64,000 nt of DNA from Conus ventricosus (GCA_018398815.1 CM031611.1:45670894-45734893); one strand, 5' to 3'. Shown: positions 12,270-24,526, numbered from the stretch's first letter. Numbers and translations: made by a program. Notes: generated by a model not told the origin, from the sequence alone.

Positions 12270-13067
12270 GAAAATGTACATGTCCTGAGAAGGAGTAATG
12301 ACTGTCTGCATCATTTAGTTAACTTTTGATGCTAGTATTATTAGTAAATGTTTAAATACTGCCATGATTACAGAATGATGAAAAGCTATTTAGTCATGGA
12401 TGTGCAAGACCTGAAGAAGAGTGGAAGAGTTGCTTTTTGTCAAGTCATGGGTCTGCCATATAATAGTAAATGAGTAATCAGCTAATTTGTAGGAGAGAGA
12501 GAGGAATAAAAAACCATAAAATACTTAGGGAAGAGAGAGAGAGAGGGAATTTTTATCTTCAAATATGATAACCAAATGTAATATGACTCGGAAATTTCAG
12601 GGAGTAGCTGGAAAAACTTGGCAGCAGTGGAGTGATGCATAAACTTGATTGCCAGAATTTCGAGTTTGCTGGTGTTTGTTAATGCATGCTTTTATGGTAT
12701 GGGTCTGTCCTTTTGCTACAGTCCAGTATACGATGAGTTGTGATCATCAACAATACTACTAAGCTTAAGAGGCCACCATCACAACTTATAACTGAATGAA
12801 ATAAAGAAAGATCGTCAAGATCAAATTATCCTGAAATTTATTTTTGTTTTCGTGGCTCAGCATGGTAATCCTACTCTTTCAGTAGACTTTTTTTCTCCCT
12901 TTTTTCTTGGATTTTTTTTTAATGAACATTTTTTTTTAGTAACAAATCATTTTTCAAACACACATACATTACAAACCAATATACAGCAATTAATTGCAAC
13001 ACAAAAACAAAATAAAAAAGCCCAGCTGAACAATCAAACATCCATACACACAAAACAGAAGGGGAAT

Positions 13068-13124
<57 letters not shown>

Positions 13125-13221
13125 GTTGTTATTTCATTTTCGATGTATCTTTGTTGTAATTTTGTTTGTCAGCGAGTACTAGTGATGGTGAAATAACAGG
13201 CTTTGAAATGATGGGTTTCAG
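12270..13221. other. Sequence upstream of the first recognised CDK11 exon
   Basis: The stretch is AT-rich without a gene call. It contains short (GA)n tracts near 12495-12545 and a 54-base pure G run at 13069-13122. It is either intron or upstream region of CDK11. The true first exon and promoter are not identifiable. Confidence 0.45.
13069..13122. repeat. 54-base poly-G run
   Basis: There are 54 consecutive G residues. Runs this long are rare in nature and hard to sequence. Similar C runs are present at 30552-30572, 40290-40314, 42888-42910 and 49453-49530. Confidence 0.95.
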
Positions 13222-13416
13222 TGCCACATGTCGGATTCAAGCAGCAGCAGCTCCCCCAACAGTTCTTTTGAACAGGGGGAACTCAAGTCCAGTCCTGAGC
13301 AGTACAAGAAGCGAGAGAGGGCGCTAGTGATCAGCAAAGGGGATCAGCAAAGGAAGGTTACCCTGGCGTCGCCCCAACCACCCCGACGTGTTCGAAGTTG
13401 ATGACAGAGACAGTGT
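13222..13416 (+). CDS. CDK11: CDK11 exon: N-terminal Ser-rich / EGEL segment (probable)
   Basis: The exon is bounded by a TTTCAG acceptor and a GTAAGT donor (13417). From the ATG at 13228 it reads MSDSSSSSPNSSFEQGEL, followed by a basic KKRERALVISKG stretch. This resembles the LEEGEL segment of the N-terminal region of CDK11. That frame stops at TGA about 13398, while a neighbouring frame continues (DVFEVDDRDS) into the donor, so a small indel within the exon is likely. It could be the first coding exon or an internal one. The assignment rests on position, composition and a short match. Confidence 0.5.
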
Positions 13417-14359
13417 GTAAGTGCATTGCTCTTCCTAAGTGGTTATCAGTATCATCATTATGGTGCTGTTTGTCAGTATCTCATTGGTTTGTGAGTTTCA
13501 CACCATGGTTTAAAAAAAAAAATTTTTTACCCCCACGTTTGTAAAATTACGTCGGTATGGCAGTCTAAACAGGTTTGTTTTTGGGGTTTTGTTTTGTGGT
13601 TGTTGAAAAATTTAGGGGTTTTTCCCCTAGGAACAATATGATTTTTGGGGAAAAGTTTATAAAGTTAAGGTTGTTTGTGTAATTATCTTTTTTTTTTAAA
13701 AGAAAGTAACAGTCAGAATTGTTTCCCATTAGATTTATCATGATTCATTTCTTTACTTTTAATGATTTAATTGCTTTTATTTTTTGACTAACACTTCATT
13801 AAAAACTTGTGAAAGAATAATTCGGGGGGTCTTGTTGGTTGTGATTTTGCCTTCAGCTGTTTTGATAATGATAACTGGTGAATAATGTTAGCTGTGTAAA
13901 ATTGAGAACTGGAATTAAAATTCCGTTTTTGGTTTCACAAACAAGGGAAAAAAACAGGTCCAGCCCGAGACCCAGGATGTTCTTTACTTTCTTGGCTAGT
14001 GCTTCAAACTTTTATGGCAAATAAAAATTTTATCAAAAACCCAAAAAGCAGTAGTCTAAATTTTAAATTTTTCAAGAAAAAGGAAAAAAGAAAAAAATTT
14101 TTTAGTCCCCAAAAAAAAAACATTGATTTTTGTAATTTGGAAACAAAAATTTTGGTAAAAATGGAAATCCGCAGGATTCTAATGGAGGATTTGTTTTATA
14201 GAAAGGCAGATTGGAAAAAGAGGGGGGGGAGTCTTGTTGCCTTGGGAAGAATTAGCCAGTGATTTTTTTTTCAAGGAAAAAATATGAAAGTTTTTTTGTA
14301 GGTTAAATTTTTTAGAATAAGAATGTCATGTTGGATCAGTTTACGACGTCCAATAATTT
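13417..14359. other. CDK11 intron, 5' part
   Basis: AT-rich intron sequence without recognisable elements. From about 13.5 kb onward the sequence becomes unusually rich in short homopolymer runs, a trend that continues to about 23 kb. Confidence 0.5.
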
Positions 14360-16216
14360 AAAAGTTGTTCGTTATTCCCGAGACTTTCAAAATTTTTTTG
14401 GCCAATAAAAGGCAAAATTATGGTTGGGTAGACTTTAATTTACCAGATATTGATTGGGGTGAAGATGCCATACGGGTTTTAAATACAGTAAAAATTTTTT
14501 TAATACTCAGTTTTTTGTACCCCCCAAAGACCTTGGTAGTGCAGTCAGTTGAAGCACCAACTCGTGGAAAGGGCTTTCCGGTTTATTTTTTCCCAATTGT
14601 CCAGGGCTTTAAGAAATCGGAAATTTAATTGCAGGCCTGGGTGACATGCAAATTCTTTAGGACAATTTTTTACCCTTCCAAAGGGAAAAACCCCCCTAAC
14701 GTTCATCAGACTCTGGAACCAAGAAAGATTTCCCAAAAAATTGCGCGGGATACCTGTTTTTCGTCGCTTTTTTTTGGGTTCCTAGTGTTAAAGATAATGT
14801 CGTGCCTTTGGAGGTAAAAAAACTAATTGGATTTATTATGGATGACAACCATTTTACAAAAATTTCTAGCAAGAAACCAGCCATGGTTTACTACAAAAAC
14901 AAAAACGTTTGTTGGGGGAAAAACTCTTTTCTTTAAAAAAATTGAAACTACATCCTAATTCGAAAGATTACTTTTTAGGATAAACATATTAAAAAGGGTC
15001 GGAGAATGTAGGCTTGTCACTCCAAGTTAATTCTGATTTCAGAAGGTGATCATCAAAAAAAAATTTAATGGTTTTACAAAAGGAGAAAAGGACGGAAACA
15101 TTGGGTTTCCAGCCCTGAGAAACAACCAGAAAAACCTTCGGCCCCGAAGGGAAAGAAACTTACTAAACAAGCAGTTTTGTTCAGTTTTCTAAAACCCAAA
15201 CCTTTAATTAACGTTAGAAAAGGAGTGATAACTCCCTGAAAATCAAAAATAAAAGTAAAAAAAGCGGGAGTATTAAGTTACTGACCAACATAATGAAAAA
15301 CAAAGCTACTGGCCCCCGATGGCGTTCCGGCAAGCTTTTAAATTTAGTCCCAAGAATTGATGGGGTTTTCCAACTACTTTCCCAAGCTTCACTGGCCCGG
15401 GGATAATACCCGATAGTGGCGAGATGCGAGCATGTTCCCTTATTAAAAAAGGGTGAAAAAACAAAAGAGAGAATAAAACCCGTATTCTTACACCCCTATC
15501 GCTAAACTACTTAGTAGCAAAAATTGACCATCTTGACATTTTGACTTCTAAATAACGCCCAGCAGGGTTTTTTAGACAGCAAGGGAGTTGTGAGACCGAC
15601 TTATAACAATCTAAATGTTTTTAATAACTGTCTTAACAACAGCAGAAAATAATGCAATTTTATTGACTTTTCTAAAGCCTTTGAAAAGGGGTTACCATGG
15701 GGCCTGCTGCTTTTTTAAAAACATTGGCATTGGGGGTTCTTTGCTAAAATGGGTTTGATCATTTCTCGTTGGGGAAGCGAAAGTTGTTGGGAAAGGGTCG
15801 TCATCCCTTTGTAAACCGGGTCTTGTCAGGTGCCCAAAGGGAAATGTTCTGGGGCCCTTGTTTTTTTTAATTTATATAATGACAAAGTGAAATCTCTCTC
15901 CGGAAACTATAGGGCTTTTTTGCAGATGACAGTTTTATATAGAAAATCAGAAGCAAGATTACAGAATTTTTAAAAAAAGATCAAAACCTTTACAAAGTGG
16001 AAAAGAAATTTGGGGGAAAAGGGAAAATTTCACCCCCAAAAAGTCCAAGTTTGCTTTATGTAACAAACGCTCACCAATTAGATAGTTATTCTATCCATAA
16101 TATATTTTTAAAGAAACTAATGCTGAAAAATATTTGGCGGATAAGTGTCGCTAAAGGGGAAAGAACATTAAAATTTAGTATGTAAGAAAGAAAATAATCT
16201 TAGCTTTTTATACAGG
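14360..16216 (+). mobile_element. LINE copy (same family as 5.3-6.6 kb), 5' half
   Basis: The endonuclease is recognisable from VDFNLPDIDWGED (near 14425) and QSVEAPTRGKGF (near 14545). From about 15655 the reverse transcriptase aligns base for base with 5295 onward of the better copy, through the region encoding the SKAFDKVDH and FADDS blocks. It stops at 16216 within the sequence TTATACAGG and resumes at 21743. Compared with 5.3-6.2 kb it has many single-base losses and substitutions that extend homopolymers, so no long frame survives. Confidence 0.8.
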
Positions 16217-17489
16217 CCCCTCCGGGGGGGTTGCGACCTTGCGTGGTCAGGGGGGCTTGGTGGTCCCGTGCCCCTTAGGTTTTTGTGGGGGGGGGCATCA
16301 ATCTCAAAGATAGGTGGTTTTTTTAAAATGTTTGGGCCCTGGAGGTGCAGATTGTTTGGTAAGCAAACGTGGTGGGGTTTGATGCCCCTGGTAGGGCTTC
16401 CCGTCAGATAGGTAAGGGTGAGGACCCTGACAAAGAGAAAACCCGCCTTTCTCCTTTTCTTTTTTCTGTCCCTTTTTTGGCCCTTTTCTATCTTCGTCCC
16501 CCCCTTAAGTTTTTTTTCACACTCCTTTTCTCTCTGTGGTCCCCTTTAAAGATCGCCGTGTTTCCCCGTGCGGTGCGCCCTGGTCGGAGGGGAAAATGGG
16601 CCCCTGGGTTTGAGAGGGCAGTGCTTGGGAGGCCGTGTTTCCAAAAATTCCTTTGGCTCGGCCCCCTTCCTGACGGGAGTACACTTTGGCCCCGGGGTGT
16701 AAAATCGGTCCCCTTTCTTGGGGCGGGTCAAGAAAGCATTTTTCCCCCTGCTGGCCATGTAAACCCCTCAGTGCTCAGCCTCTGCCCCCGGGGAGTTGAG
16801 CATGTCAGGGGGGATAGGGTTAGTTGATTCTGTTTGTCTTTTGTCCCCCCGAAGCCTGGGGGGTCAAGACTTTGGTTTCTTGGCCCCCCCCCTTATTTGG
16901 GACTAAGGTGGGTGGGAAAGGGGGGGAAAAATTATAATAAAAAAACTGGTTTTACAAAAAAAAACCCCCAAAAGGAGGGAAAGGCGGCACCCCTATTTAG
17001 GGGAACGTTTTTCTGAGGATTTGACACGGGGGTCGACAGGAACAGGTTTTGGGCTTCCTGGCTCGTGGGGGAAAGGGAGGAGCAGGAAAGACCCTTTCGC
17101 TCTGGCCCTTTTGCTTTTCAAAAGGGTTTCAAGGCTTAGCAGGTGACCCTCAGCCCTTTCAAAAGGTTGGGGAAATGGTCGTTTTTCTATTTCAATGTCG
17201 TCAAGAAAACAATCTGAACAGCTTTTGGGGGGGGCAAAAAAATTTAGTGGATAGGGAATCAGGGGATCCCTAAAACAGTTAAATTATAAAAAGGTGTGTT
17301 TCGTGCGAGTCTATGGGGTCTCGAGGCAGAAATAAAAAGGGGAAAGGCTCCCAGGGGTGGGCGGAGGTGCGCAGGGTGCAGTAAAGAAAGGTGCAGAGGA
17401 GGGCCACCAACACCCTCTTTCTGCCCTTCTGCAATCCGGGTGTGCCCCCGGTCTCAAGGTTGGCTCCCTGAACGTCCCGTTCAGCTGAA

Positions 17490-17690
17490 TGCCCCCGCCC
17501 CCGTTGAGATGTTTCGGGTGCCAGGGGTTTGGGACATGTCAAGCCCGCTGTTCGGGCGGAGGTGGCGGTGTTGCTGAAAGGCAACCATGGGGGCCCCGTG
17601 CAAAGACCGGCACTTGGTACTGCGGTGGCGATCACCCCCTCCTCTTACAAAAAATCCCCTTTTGGATACAGGAATCCACTTCCAAGAATT
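17490..17690 (+). pseudogene. LINE ORF1 zinc-knuckle region
   Basis: In shifting + frames one reads CFGCQGFGTCQARC, then a GNHGGP block, then WYCGGDHP followed by KKSPFWIQES. The spacing resembles the CCHC knuckles and the CxxCGGxHPAxYxxCP block of ORF1 nucleic-acid-binding proteins in I/Jockey-type LINEs. Frame changes every few dozen bases prevent a continuous protein. Confidence 0.6.
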
Positions 17691-18599
17691 AAAACTAAAA
17701 AAGTTTCCCTTTTTTGAAGCCCGCAAGCGGGTTTGGGGGCTCGACGCCCACGACTTATATGTTGGGCCGTAAAAGGGCCCCCACTCGGTCGTTGCTTCAA
17801 TGGAATTTATTTTTTCCAAACCCTGAAAGGAAGAAATGGGCAAAACTTGGGTGGAAGCAGGTCCCCCCCCTCCCAACCCACAGGTGAATGCCCCGGTGGA
17901 GGAAAAACCCCCAAACCCCTAGATCCGACACACATTGCGGGGGAATAAAAAAAGTCCCCTCAATCCGCCAACCCCGTGGGGGGAAAGGGATTTAAACTTT
18001 TTTTTAAAAAACCCCCCTTCCCGATATATTCAAAAGGTTTGTCCTGGGGGGAAAAGGGGAGGAAAAACCCCGTGGAAAAAAAAAATTTTTTCCCAGGGAG
18101 AGTTTTGAGGAGTGATGATTTTTCCTTTTTTTGAATGGTTGCTTTTTTCCTTGGATATCGGGATAAATTAAATTTAACCCAGTTTGTAATTTAAACTTGG
18201 GGTTTAAAAAAATTAAAAGGAAAGTTTTTTTTTGGTTTTTTTTTAAAATGCCCATAGTTGGGACTGTGGGGCTTTTCCCCTTTCTAAAAAAACTTTTTTT
18301 TATAGCCCTGTCCTTTTCTCCCTCCCTTCAGGCTGTGTGCGAGAGCCTCTCCCAAGACTTGACAATTGCCCCTTTTATCTTCACCTTCTGCCCCGGTTTG
18401 TCGTGGGGACCTTGTCAGTTAAAGGAACTTCCTCGCCCTTTTTGCTGTTGGGGCTTTAAGGGTCACAACCCTCTTTGGGGTAGGTCAGGTCTCATCCAGG
18501 GTTTCTGCAAAATTGAGGTTTCCCTTTCGGATTTAGTTTGTGTTGTCTGACGCGGACTGAAACTTACCTCCCTTTTCCCGGTTTCCCTTTTCGTGTTTT

Positions 18600-18720
18600 A
18601 GATTTGCGTTTGTGACCCCTCGTGTCTGGACTATGAGTGGTCTTCCGACGTCGACGGAAGTGACCATTTCCCCCGTTCTTTTACAGCCCCTTTTAAATGA
18701 AACCCCCCTCTGTTCTCACT
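18600..18720 (+). pseudogene. APE endonuclease C-terminus of I-like LINE
   Basis: The + frame reads CLDYEWSSDVDGSDHFPVLL. SDHFP is the conserved SDHxP histidine motif of apurinic-like LINE endonucleases, and its Asp-His pair is intact. The rest of the domain upstream is unreadable because of frame breaks. Confidence 0.7.
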
Positions 18721-19379
18721 CTCAATATAAAAAGCCAAAAGGGATTTTTTTGCTGCCATTTTTCTAAGGAATTCCAGGACATGATTTTTTTTAGATCCGG
18801 GCCCCCTGAACATGACTAACCTATGCAAAAGTGCTAAAGCCTGTATTCCGTGTCTTCCCAAAAACTTCAAATGCCCAAAAACCCCTTTCGATTCAAAGCC
18901 AAAAATTTTTCCAAGTTGAAAAACGGGGGTCAGCGTAGGTATACCCAAAGACCTTCGGGCCCAACGTCGGGCCCCTCGAAAAATTTTTGCTAAATCAAGA
19001 ACATTTTTAAAAACAGTAAACCGGTCCCGGGGGGAAGCTTCTGCTCCCGGTGAATCGAAAACTTTAAGAAAAAAGTGGAAAAATCATTAAAAAATTTTAA
19101 AGGGAAGAAACCTGCCCCCCGGAACCCTCTCAAGTTTTTTTGGATTTTTTACGGGGAAAAAAAGCAGTTGTAATTGTTCTTCAACCATTGAAAAGAATTC
19201 CTCCCTTTTTAATAATCATTTACTTTTGAAAAACAAAGCCCCAAAGAAAAATCCCCTCAATTTTCATCCCACCAAAAAGGAGACACAATCTTTCCCTTTT
19301 ATTAAACGAGCTGAAATTGCCCTTACTTTCTTGCAGGATTCCTCCCAGGGATAGTGAAATTTTTTTCACCTTTTGAAAC

Positions 19380-20010
19380 ACTTCCCAAGGGTTTTAACAT
19401 TTTACAGGTTACAACCCCGTGTGGACACGGTTCTTCCCCCCTTGGCGGAAAGCCCCATTATTCCCTCCCCCAAACCCGGAAAAGGATCTTTTAATCCAAA
19501 ATAAATACCGTCCATAGCTTTGCCAGCTGTGTCTGTAAAATTTATGGAAAAAAAGGTCAAGCTAGGCTCAGTGGAAACTCGAAAAAACCCAAAAGGCCTT
19601 TTTTTGGGGAAAGAACAGTGTGGTTTCCCAAACATCGTAGTACGTTGACCCTTTTATTCGTTGGAAACTACCTTAGGAAAGCTTTTTTAAAAGCGCATGC
19701 AGTGGCAATTTTTTTTTTGGGAGAAGGCCTTCGAAACCCCCTGGAAGTCGGGGTACTTTTAGATCTCCACGACGGGGTTTTTGGGTCTCTTCCCCTTTTT
19801 ATTAAAAATTTTTTGGGGAGAAAACGTTTCGGTCCGGGTTGGCACCCCTCTCTCTGAATTTTCCCCGAGCGGAGTTGGGGTTTCCCAGGGGAGCTACTAT
19901 TCCTGCCCTCTTTAGTATTTAATCAACAAATTTTTCAAAAGTTCAGCAGGGTTCAGATGCTCATTTTGTGGATGATTTTGCTGTTACGAACTGGAAGCCG
20001 TACCCCGGGG
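19380..20010 (+). pseudogene. Reverse transcriptase of I-like LINE
   Basis: Consecutive pieces in different + frames match a non-LTR RT. A PKPGK block followed by a YRP-IA-A-SCVCKIYGK type stretch lies near 19.47-19.56 kb. A fingers block with FPKHRSTL follows at 19.63 kb, then a motif A remnant near 19.71 kb, DLHDGVFGSLPLFIKNFLG near 19.77-19.82 kb, a motif B remnant near 19.86-19.9 kb and FVDDFAV near 19.97 kb (catalytic DD intact). It is not functional as sequenced. Confidence 0.75.
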
Positions 20011-20589
20011 TCCCCGCGGTCCCGTTTGCGTAGTAAAATCCTTTGGTGGGCGGATGAAAACGGTTTTACCTTTTCTGCTACAAAAAACCCCGTGTATTCA
20101 CTTCCATAATTTCCGTCAGTTTTTTCCGATCCGGAACTTCAATAGGGGGAAAATTCCCCTCCAGCTGTTAAAGAGGCCAAATTTCTGGGGGTCTTTTTGA
20201 CCAAAACTTTTCTTTTCGCCATATTAAAAAAACCAAAAATGTTGCCAAAAGGCACTGAATATTTGCGGGTCGTAGCACAACGACTGGGGCGCTGAAAAAA
20301 ACTTTGTTGCCCCTTTTAAAAACCCCGGGCCCCTTCCAAAAGGACTCGGGTTTTTGGGGGACGGCTCCCCAAGTTTATCTTACCTCAAAATCTTTGGCCC
20401 CATCCCCTCAAGGGCTTTTTCTGTCTTGGAGGTTGCACCACCCCCTGACAGCCTGTACGCAAGGGGAGGTGAACCTTCACGCCCCCCGCAGGTGAAACTT
20501 TTTGAATTTTACTCCGATGTTCCAAACCGCAGAAACCTGCCCATGACTGGTTTTTTTCCTCGTTCCAATGTAAGTTTGAAAATCCCCCA

Positions 20590-21180
20590 ATGATTCCGCC
20601 GTTTGGGCTTCGTTTATGCGCCCGGTGCGGAAGCGGTATAGACCTGGGGTGTTTCCCATTTTTCAAGTTTCCCGGGTCAAACCCCCATGGCCCTTTTTTA
20701 ACAAAATCGTTTCGATCTGCGCTTTCCCTGGAGTCACCGTCTTGGCGTACAAGGCTTGTATGCCGAGTCTGTTCCAAATTTCCCCTCCCATCAAAAAGTT
20801 TTCATGACGGTTCCAATCGAGGGGATGGCCCGTGCGCCCATGCCCCGGGGTCCTTCTCAAATACTGTTGGAACATATCCCTTCCGAAGTTCTGTCTTTCT
20901 GTGAATTATGCCCGGTAGGTTTTTAAATCCAAATTCTTAAAAGGGGCTTTTGGTTTGTCGGATTGCTGTCAGTTTGGAAGCCTAGCTGGCCGCAAACCTT
21001 CACCCCAGAAAATTTTGCATTTCTTTGAAATTTTTAGCAAAATTGAAAGCGGACGGTTACAAATTATCTTGCTTGGGTTCCTGGGGATGTTGGGGATCGG
21101 CGGGGGGCGAATGGTTGTCGTTTAGCCAAGAAAACTCAAGAGGAAACTGTCCAAAATTTTTCCCCCGTTCAATTGAAACC
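20590..21180 (+). pseudogene. RNase H region of I-like LINE
   Basis: Downstream of the RT, the + strand near 21.07-21.13 kb encodes CWVPGDVG, then a broken GNE/ADRLAKK-like stretch. This is the typical C-terminal WVPSHxGIxGNExAD block of LINE-encoded RNase H. The upstream part is poorly readable. An RNase H after the RT separates this element from the CR1-like copies in the window. Confidence 0.6.
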
Positions 21181-21742
21181 CAAAATTTAAAAATTATGTG
21201 AGAACCCCTGGCGGGGTTGGAACAACGACGGTAAAAAATCTTTTTGATCGTCCAAAAAATTAAGGACTTCCTCCCCCCCCCCGTGGGAGGGGCTAAAAGA
21301 GGAAAGGTTCTTGCCGTGCCCCGGCCATTGTTTTTACCCATGCTTTCCTTTTAAAAAGGAAAAAAGTCCTGGGGATTCCCTGTCATGCGCCATCAAATGG
21401 AAAAATGTTTTTTAGAGTGTTGGGACTTGCCGATGTGGACACAAAAATTTTTCAGCGGGGTCCCTGAAGATCCTGTTCAGGGATGTCCGCCGCGTGATCC
21501 TTGAGTTTTTGAGGAGATTTTCTTTTTCATTGATTTTTAAAATTTTACGGCAGAAAATTTTTAAAAAGTTTTGGGGCGTTTTTGACGATGTTTTAAAGGG
21601 TGTTAAAGGGGTTTTTTTTTATATTTTTTTTTATTTTTTTTTATGTGGTGAGTTTTTTTAAGTGGGGAAGCCCTGATTGGCCCCTTTTGGGGCGGTGGGG
21701 TATAAACAACATTTCTTATCTTTTCTTATTTTCTTATACAGG

Positions 21743-22450
21743 AATATTTAAAGACGCCCCCAAAAGGTTAAAAAGTCGCTACAAAAAAACTGGTTAGACC
21801 AGTACGGAATTGGTTGCCCGTTTGGGATCCTTACCATTAAAGGACATTTTTAACCCGAAAAGATTTGAAGAGGAGCACGGTTGAACAGGGAACCACATCG
21901 AGAAAAGGGGAATACAGGAAGAACGAGGAAAATTTTGAAAGGAAACCCCTTTGAAGAGGAAGAGTTTTTTTAAACTTAACATCTTTTTCAAGGCAGAGCA
22001 AAAAAATCGATTTCCAATGGAACAACAGTTTGAATAAAAGTACACAGGGTGGCGGTCAAGTTATACCTACTGCATCAAATATTGACAGCCATTGCATTCT
22101 TTTTATCCATTTTACGGTGTGGAACTCGCTGCCGGGTGCCTCAAGATTGCCAAAAGTGCAGTCCATTTGGGAAAAAAAATTGTTGACAGTTTTGAATTGA
22201 AAATTTGACGATTTTCATTTTTTTTCCCAGATATTTTTACTTTTACCTGGGCCGAATTTGGCCTTGCTTTTTTAAATTCTTGAATACGGTGCAACCCCTT
22301 GTTGCCAAAATTTTTTCCAGGGGGCCCAAAAGTTGAGTCGCACTGTTTTTGTTTTATGTTATTTTTTTTTACTTTTAAACATGCGCGCTGGTGACCCCAC
22401 TCGTTTTTTGATGAACCGTATTTTTGGAAAAGAAAAAGAAAAGAAAAAAC
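21743..22450 (+). mobile_element. LINE copy (5.3-kb family), 3' half after nested insertion
   Basis: The sequence resumes exactly where 16216 left off (AATATTTAAAGACGCCCCCA corresponds to 5883 onward). It follows the better copy through the RT C-terminus, the region encoding SVRLWNSLPG, and the 3' UTR with the shared ACATGCGCGCTGGTGACC block. It ends in an A/G-rich tail near 22430-22450. Confidence 0.85.
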
Positions 22451-23429
22451 AGAAAAAGGGTTTTGCAACCCATGTAAAGTGAAAAAGCAAAGATAAAAGA
22501 GAATAAAATTCTCATCCAAAAGTAAAAAATAAAATGAAAATAAAACAAACTTTTTTTTTTTGTCAGGCGTCAATTGAAAGCAATGCTTTCATCTTTTAAA
22601 CAGACACGCATTTTTAGGCGGTAAGGGAAAGCCCCAAAAACAGTGAACGCTGTTTTTTCAAAGGTTTGTGATTTAATTTCATGAACGCTCTTTGGCGATT
22701 GAAAAAACTCTCATTGTGGTTGAATTTTTTGTTGTTTGCTATGGCGTGAAATGGGGACTTTTTAGGGGGAATATAATAATCTTTACTCAGTGGCACTGGG
22801 AATTTAAACTATCAGGGACCCCTTTAAGCCTGATCAGAAAAATTTTAGGGTGTTTAAATGATTGAAACTGTGTGCGTGAATTTCATCTTTGTAAATGTTT
22901 TAAATGTATCTAACTGTGATAAAATTTTTATAAGAAATAACACCCAAGAATAGTTTGAAGGGTTTTTAGCAAGGGTGAGAGGCAAAAAGGTAAGATCAGT
23001 GTGCATTTTTAATGCATTACGCCCAAAGTTTTTTTTGTTGAAGGTTGTTTTACCCTGTTTCGGGATTATTGGATTCCCCCGAGTGGGGAATAAGCGTTGC
23101 GCCAACATCAAAACCCCCAATTCGGGTGTCCAGGCGCCCGGGGAAATCTCACAAGCGAAGCCAGGCTGAGCGCGGCGTGAAAAAAACAGAAACAAGCCCC
23201 TGATTTGGGAAGAGAAGAAGACCGTGAGTGTCTTGGGTTTTTTTCTTGCTTTTGGTTTTTATTCGGTTTTTTTCTTTTTCTTTTGAAAAGTTTATTTGTG
23301 GATATTTTGTGTTTTGTTCTTTTTTTTCAGAACAAAAATTGCATACACTGTTTTAAGTGTTTTTCAGTGTTGTGTTCTTTAAAGGACATTTTGTTTATTG
23401 GGCAAAATGACAACTTGGCATTTTTTTTT
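22451..23429. other. CDK11 intron remainder
   Basis: No element is recognised. The sequence is AT-rich with frequent homopolymer runs. A short G+C-richer patch lies at about 23080-23170. Confidence 0.45.
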
Positions 23430-23655
23430 ATGAGGAGGAAGTCATCGTCCATCTGGATCATATGTTCGAGTGGAGAGAACGAGGTCAAAGGGGAGAGGGA
23501 TCCAGGCTTTAAGGTGCTCGTGGAATTTTACGTGAGAGGCAGAAGGGGAAAAAAGAAAGTTTTTGAAAGAGGTGCCTCGGAAAGACTGGGCACCCCTGAT
23601 GACAGGGAGGTGGGCAAAAGAAGCCGCAAGGGAAAGAATCGCGAAAGAACGGTGG
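23430..23655 (+). CDS. CDK11: CDK11 exon: Arg/Glu/Lys-rich N-terminal region (probable)
   Basis: An island rich in AGA, GAG and AAG codons lies in the expected place just before the exon at 24.4 kb. Read across frames it gives RE/RK-rich peptides (KKVFERGASERLGTPDD, and in another frame a piece with RKDWA and KEAARERIAKERW). These suit the basic/acidic N-terminal region of CDK11 that precedes the RLEQLERKRERERK-like segment. No single frame is open, probably because of several small indels. Boundaries are approximate; the end is set by a weak GT after GAAAGAACG. Confidence 0.45.
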
Positions 23656-24411
23656 CGTGTTTATTTGATGTAAATGAATAATGACATTTTGGGTTTTTAA
23701 TGTTATATATTTTTAGATTATTTTTGAGAGTGTAGAGTATTAGGGAGTATTCAAAAATTTTAAAAAAAATTTCCCGCAAAAACTTAGCCCACGTGATTTA
23801 AAAAAAAAAATTAAAATTTCCAGTTTACGCACTTGTGTCAAATAAACAATGTTGAATTCCCTTTTAATCAATTTCCTTGTGTTTGAACGGTTTAAGTAAG
23901 CATTAATTATGACTTTCAGTACATGATGATTATAAAAAGAAACAAACACAAAAAAACCTCCATAAAGGGAAAAGGTGGAAATGGCAGCTGTGAAATTAAA
24001 AATATGTGGTCAAAAAGTCAAGGTTTAAAACTCGCTCTTAAAATAACCAATGGAGATAGAAAGAAATTTTTGATTCATGGGATGGACAGGTCAGCACTGA
24101 ACAAACGGGGAGAGGTGGGTAAACGGAAGTAAAAGGTAAACCCGAATGAAATGACTTAAATTTTGTTTTCAGTTTGCAATTTTCAGAGGAAAATTAGTTG
24201 GAATCAGTCCATAGTTCATGCGAAAATTGAAATATGAGCATATCTGTTTTCAGATAAGCTGTACAAGACTGTACTAACCTACTGTCTGTCTCTGCAATTG
24301 TAATGCTAAGGTTTGTTCTGAACAGTAGGAATCTTTTCATGAACATGGTTGATGGAAGACAACTAGCAGAGCTGTCTGGCTCGTGCTATTAAGAGTACAT
24401 GATGTTTTCAG
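23656..24411. other. CDK11 intron
   Basis: AT-rich intron between the RE-rich exons. Nothing else was recognised. Confidence 0.5.
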
Positions 24412-24526
24412 AGAGAGGCTGGAGAACATGGAACGGGAAAAGCAGCGTGAACGTCGCCTACGTGAGGAAGAGAAAAGGCAGATAAACAGAGGCGTAAAGA
24501 AGAAGAAAGACGACTTCAGCAAAGAG
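24412..24526 (+). CDS. CDK11: CDK11 exon: RLENMEREKQRERR segment
   Basis: The exon lies between a TTTTCAG acceptor and a GTGAGG donor. It encodes RLENMEREKQRERRLREEEK, which matches the RLEQLERKRERERK segment of the vertebrate CDK11 N-terminal region. This highly charged region is thought to form a long helix and to bind splicing and transcription partners in the nucleus. After the codon for AGG-CAG (24475-24480) the open frame turns to INRGVKKKKDDF. The +1 neighbour reads DKQRRKEEERRLQQR, far more like CDK11, so one base appears to be missing near 24481. Confidence 0.75.

Larger units (their letters stand above)
16217..21730 (+). mobile_element. I-like LINE inserted in another LINE, near full length
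   Basis: The element splits the resident LINE, with the target sequence TTATACAGG repeated at both ends (16205-16216 and 21731-21742, about 12 bp). In order it contains an ORF1-like zinc-knuckle region near 17.5-17.7 kb, the end of an APE endonuclease (DVDGSDHFPV near 18.65 kb), a reverse transcriptase (19.4-20.0 kb), an RNase H (about 20.6-21.2 kb) and the 3' tail GCCCTGATTGGCCCC...GGGTATAAACAACATT with TCTTAT repeats. The same tail forms the micro-insertions at 229-270, 303-358 and 60811-60862. An APE-RT-RNase H order is typical of the I group. All frames are broken in the present sequence. Confidence 0.82.

Noticed and set aside
16369..16827. 152-codon open frame with a hydrophobic stretch
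   Set aside because: It lies in the 5' part of the I-like LINE in homopolymer-biased sequence. The hydrophobic stretch comes from T runs.
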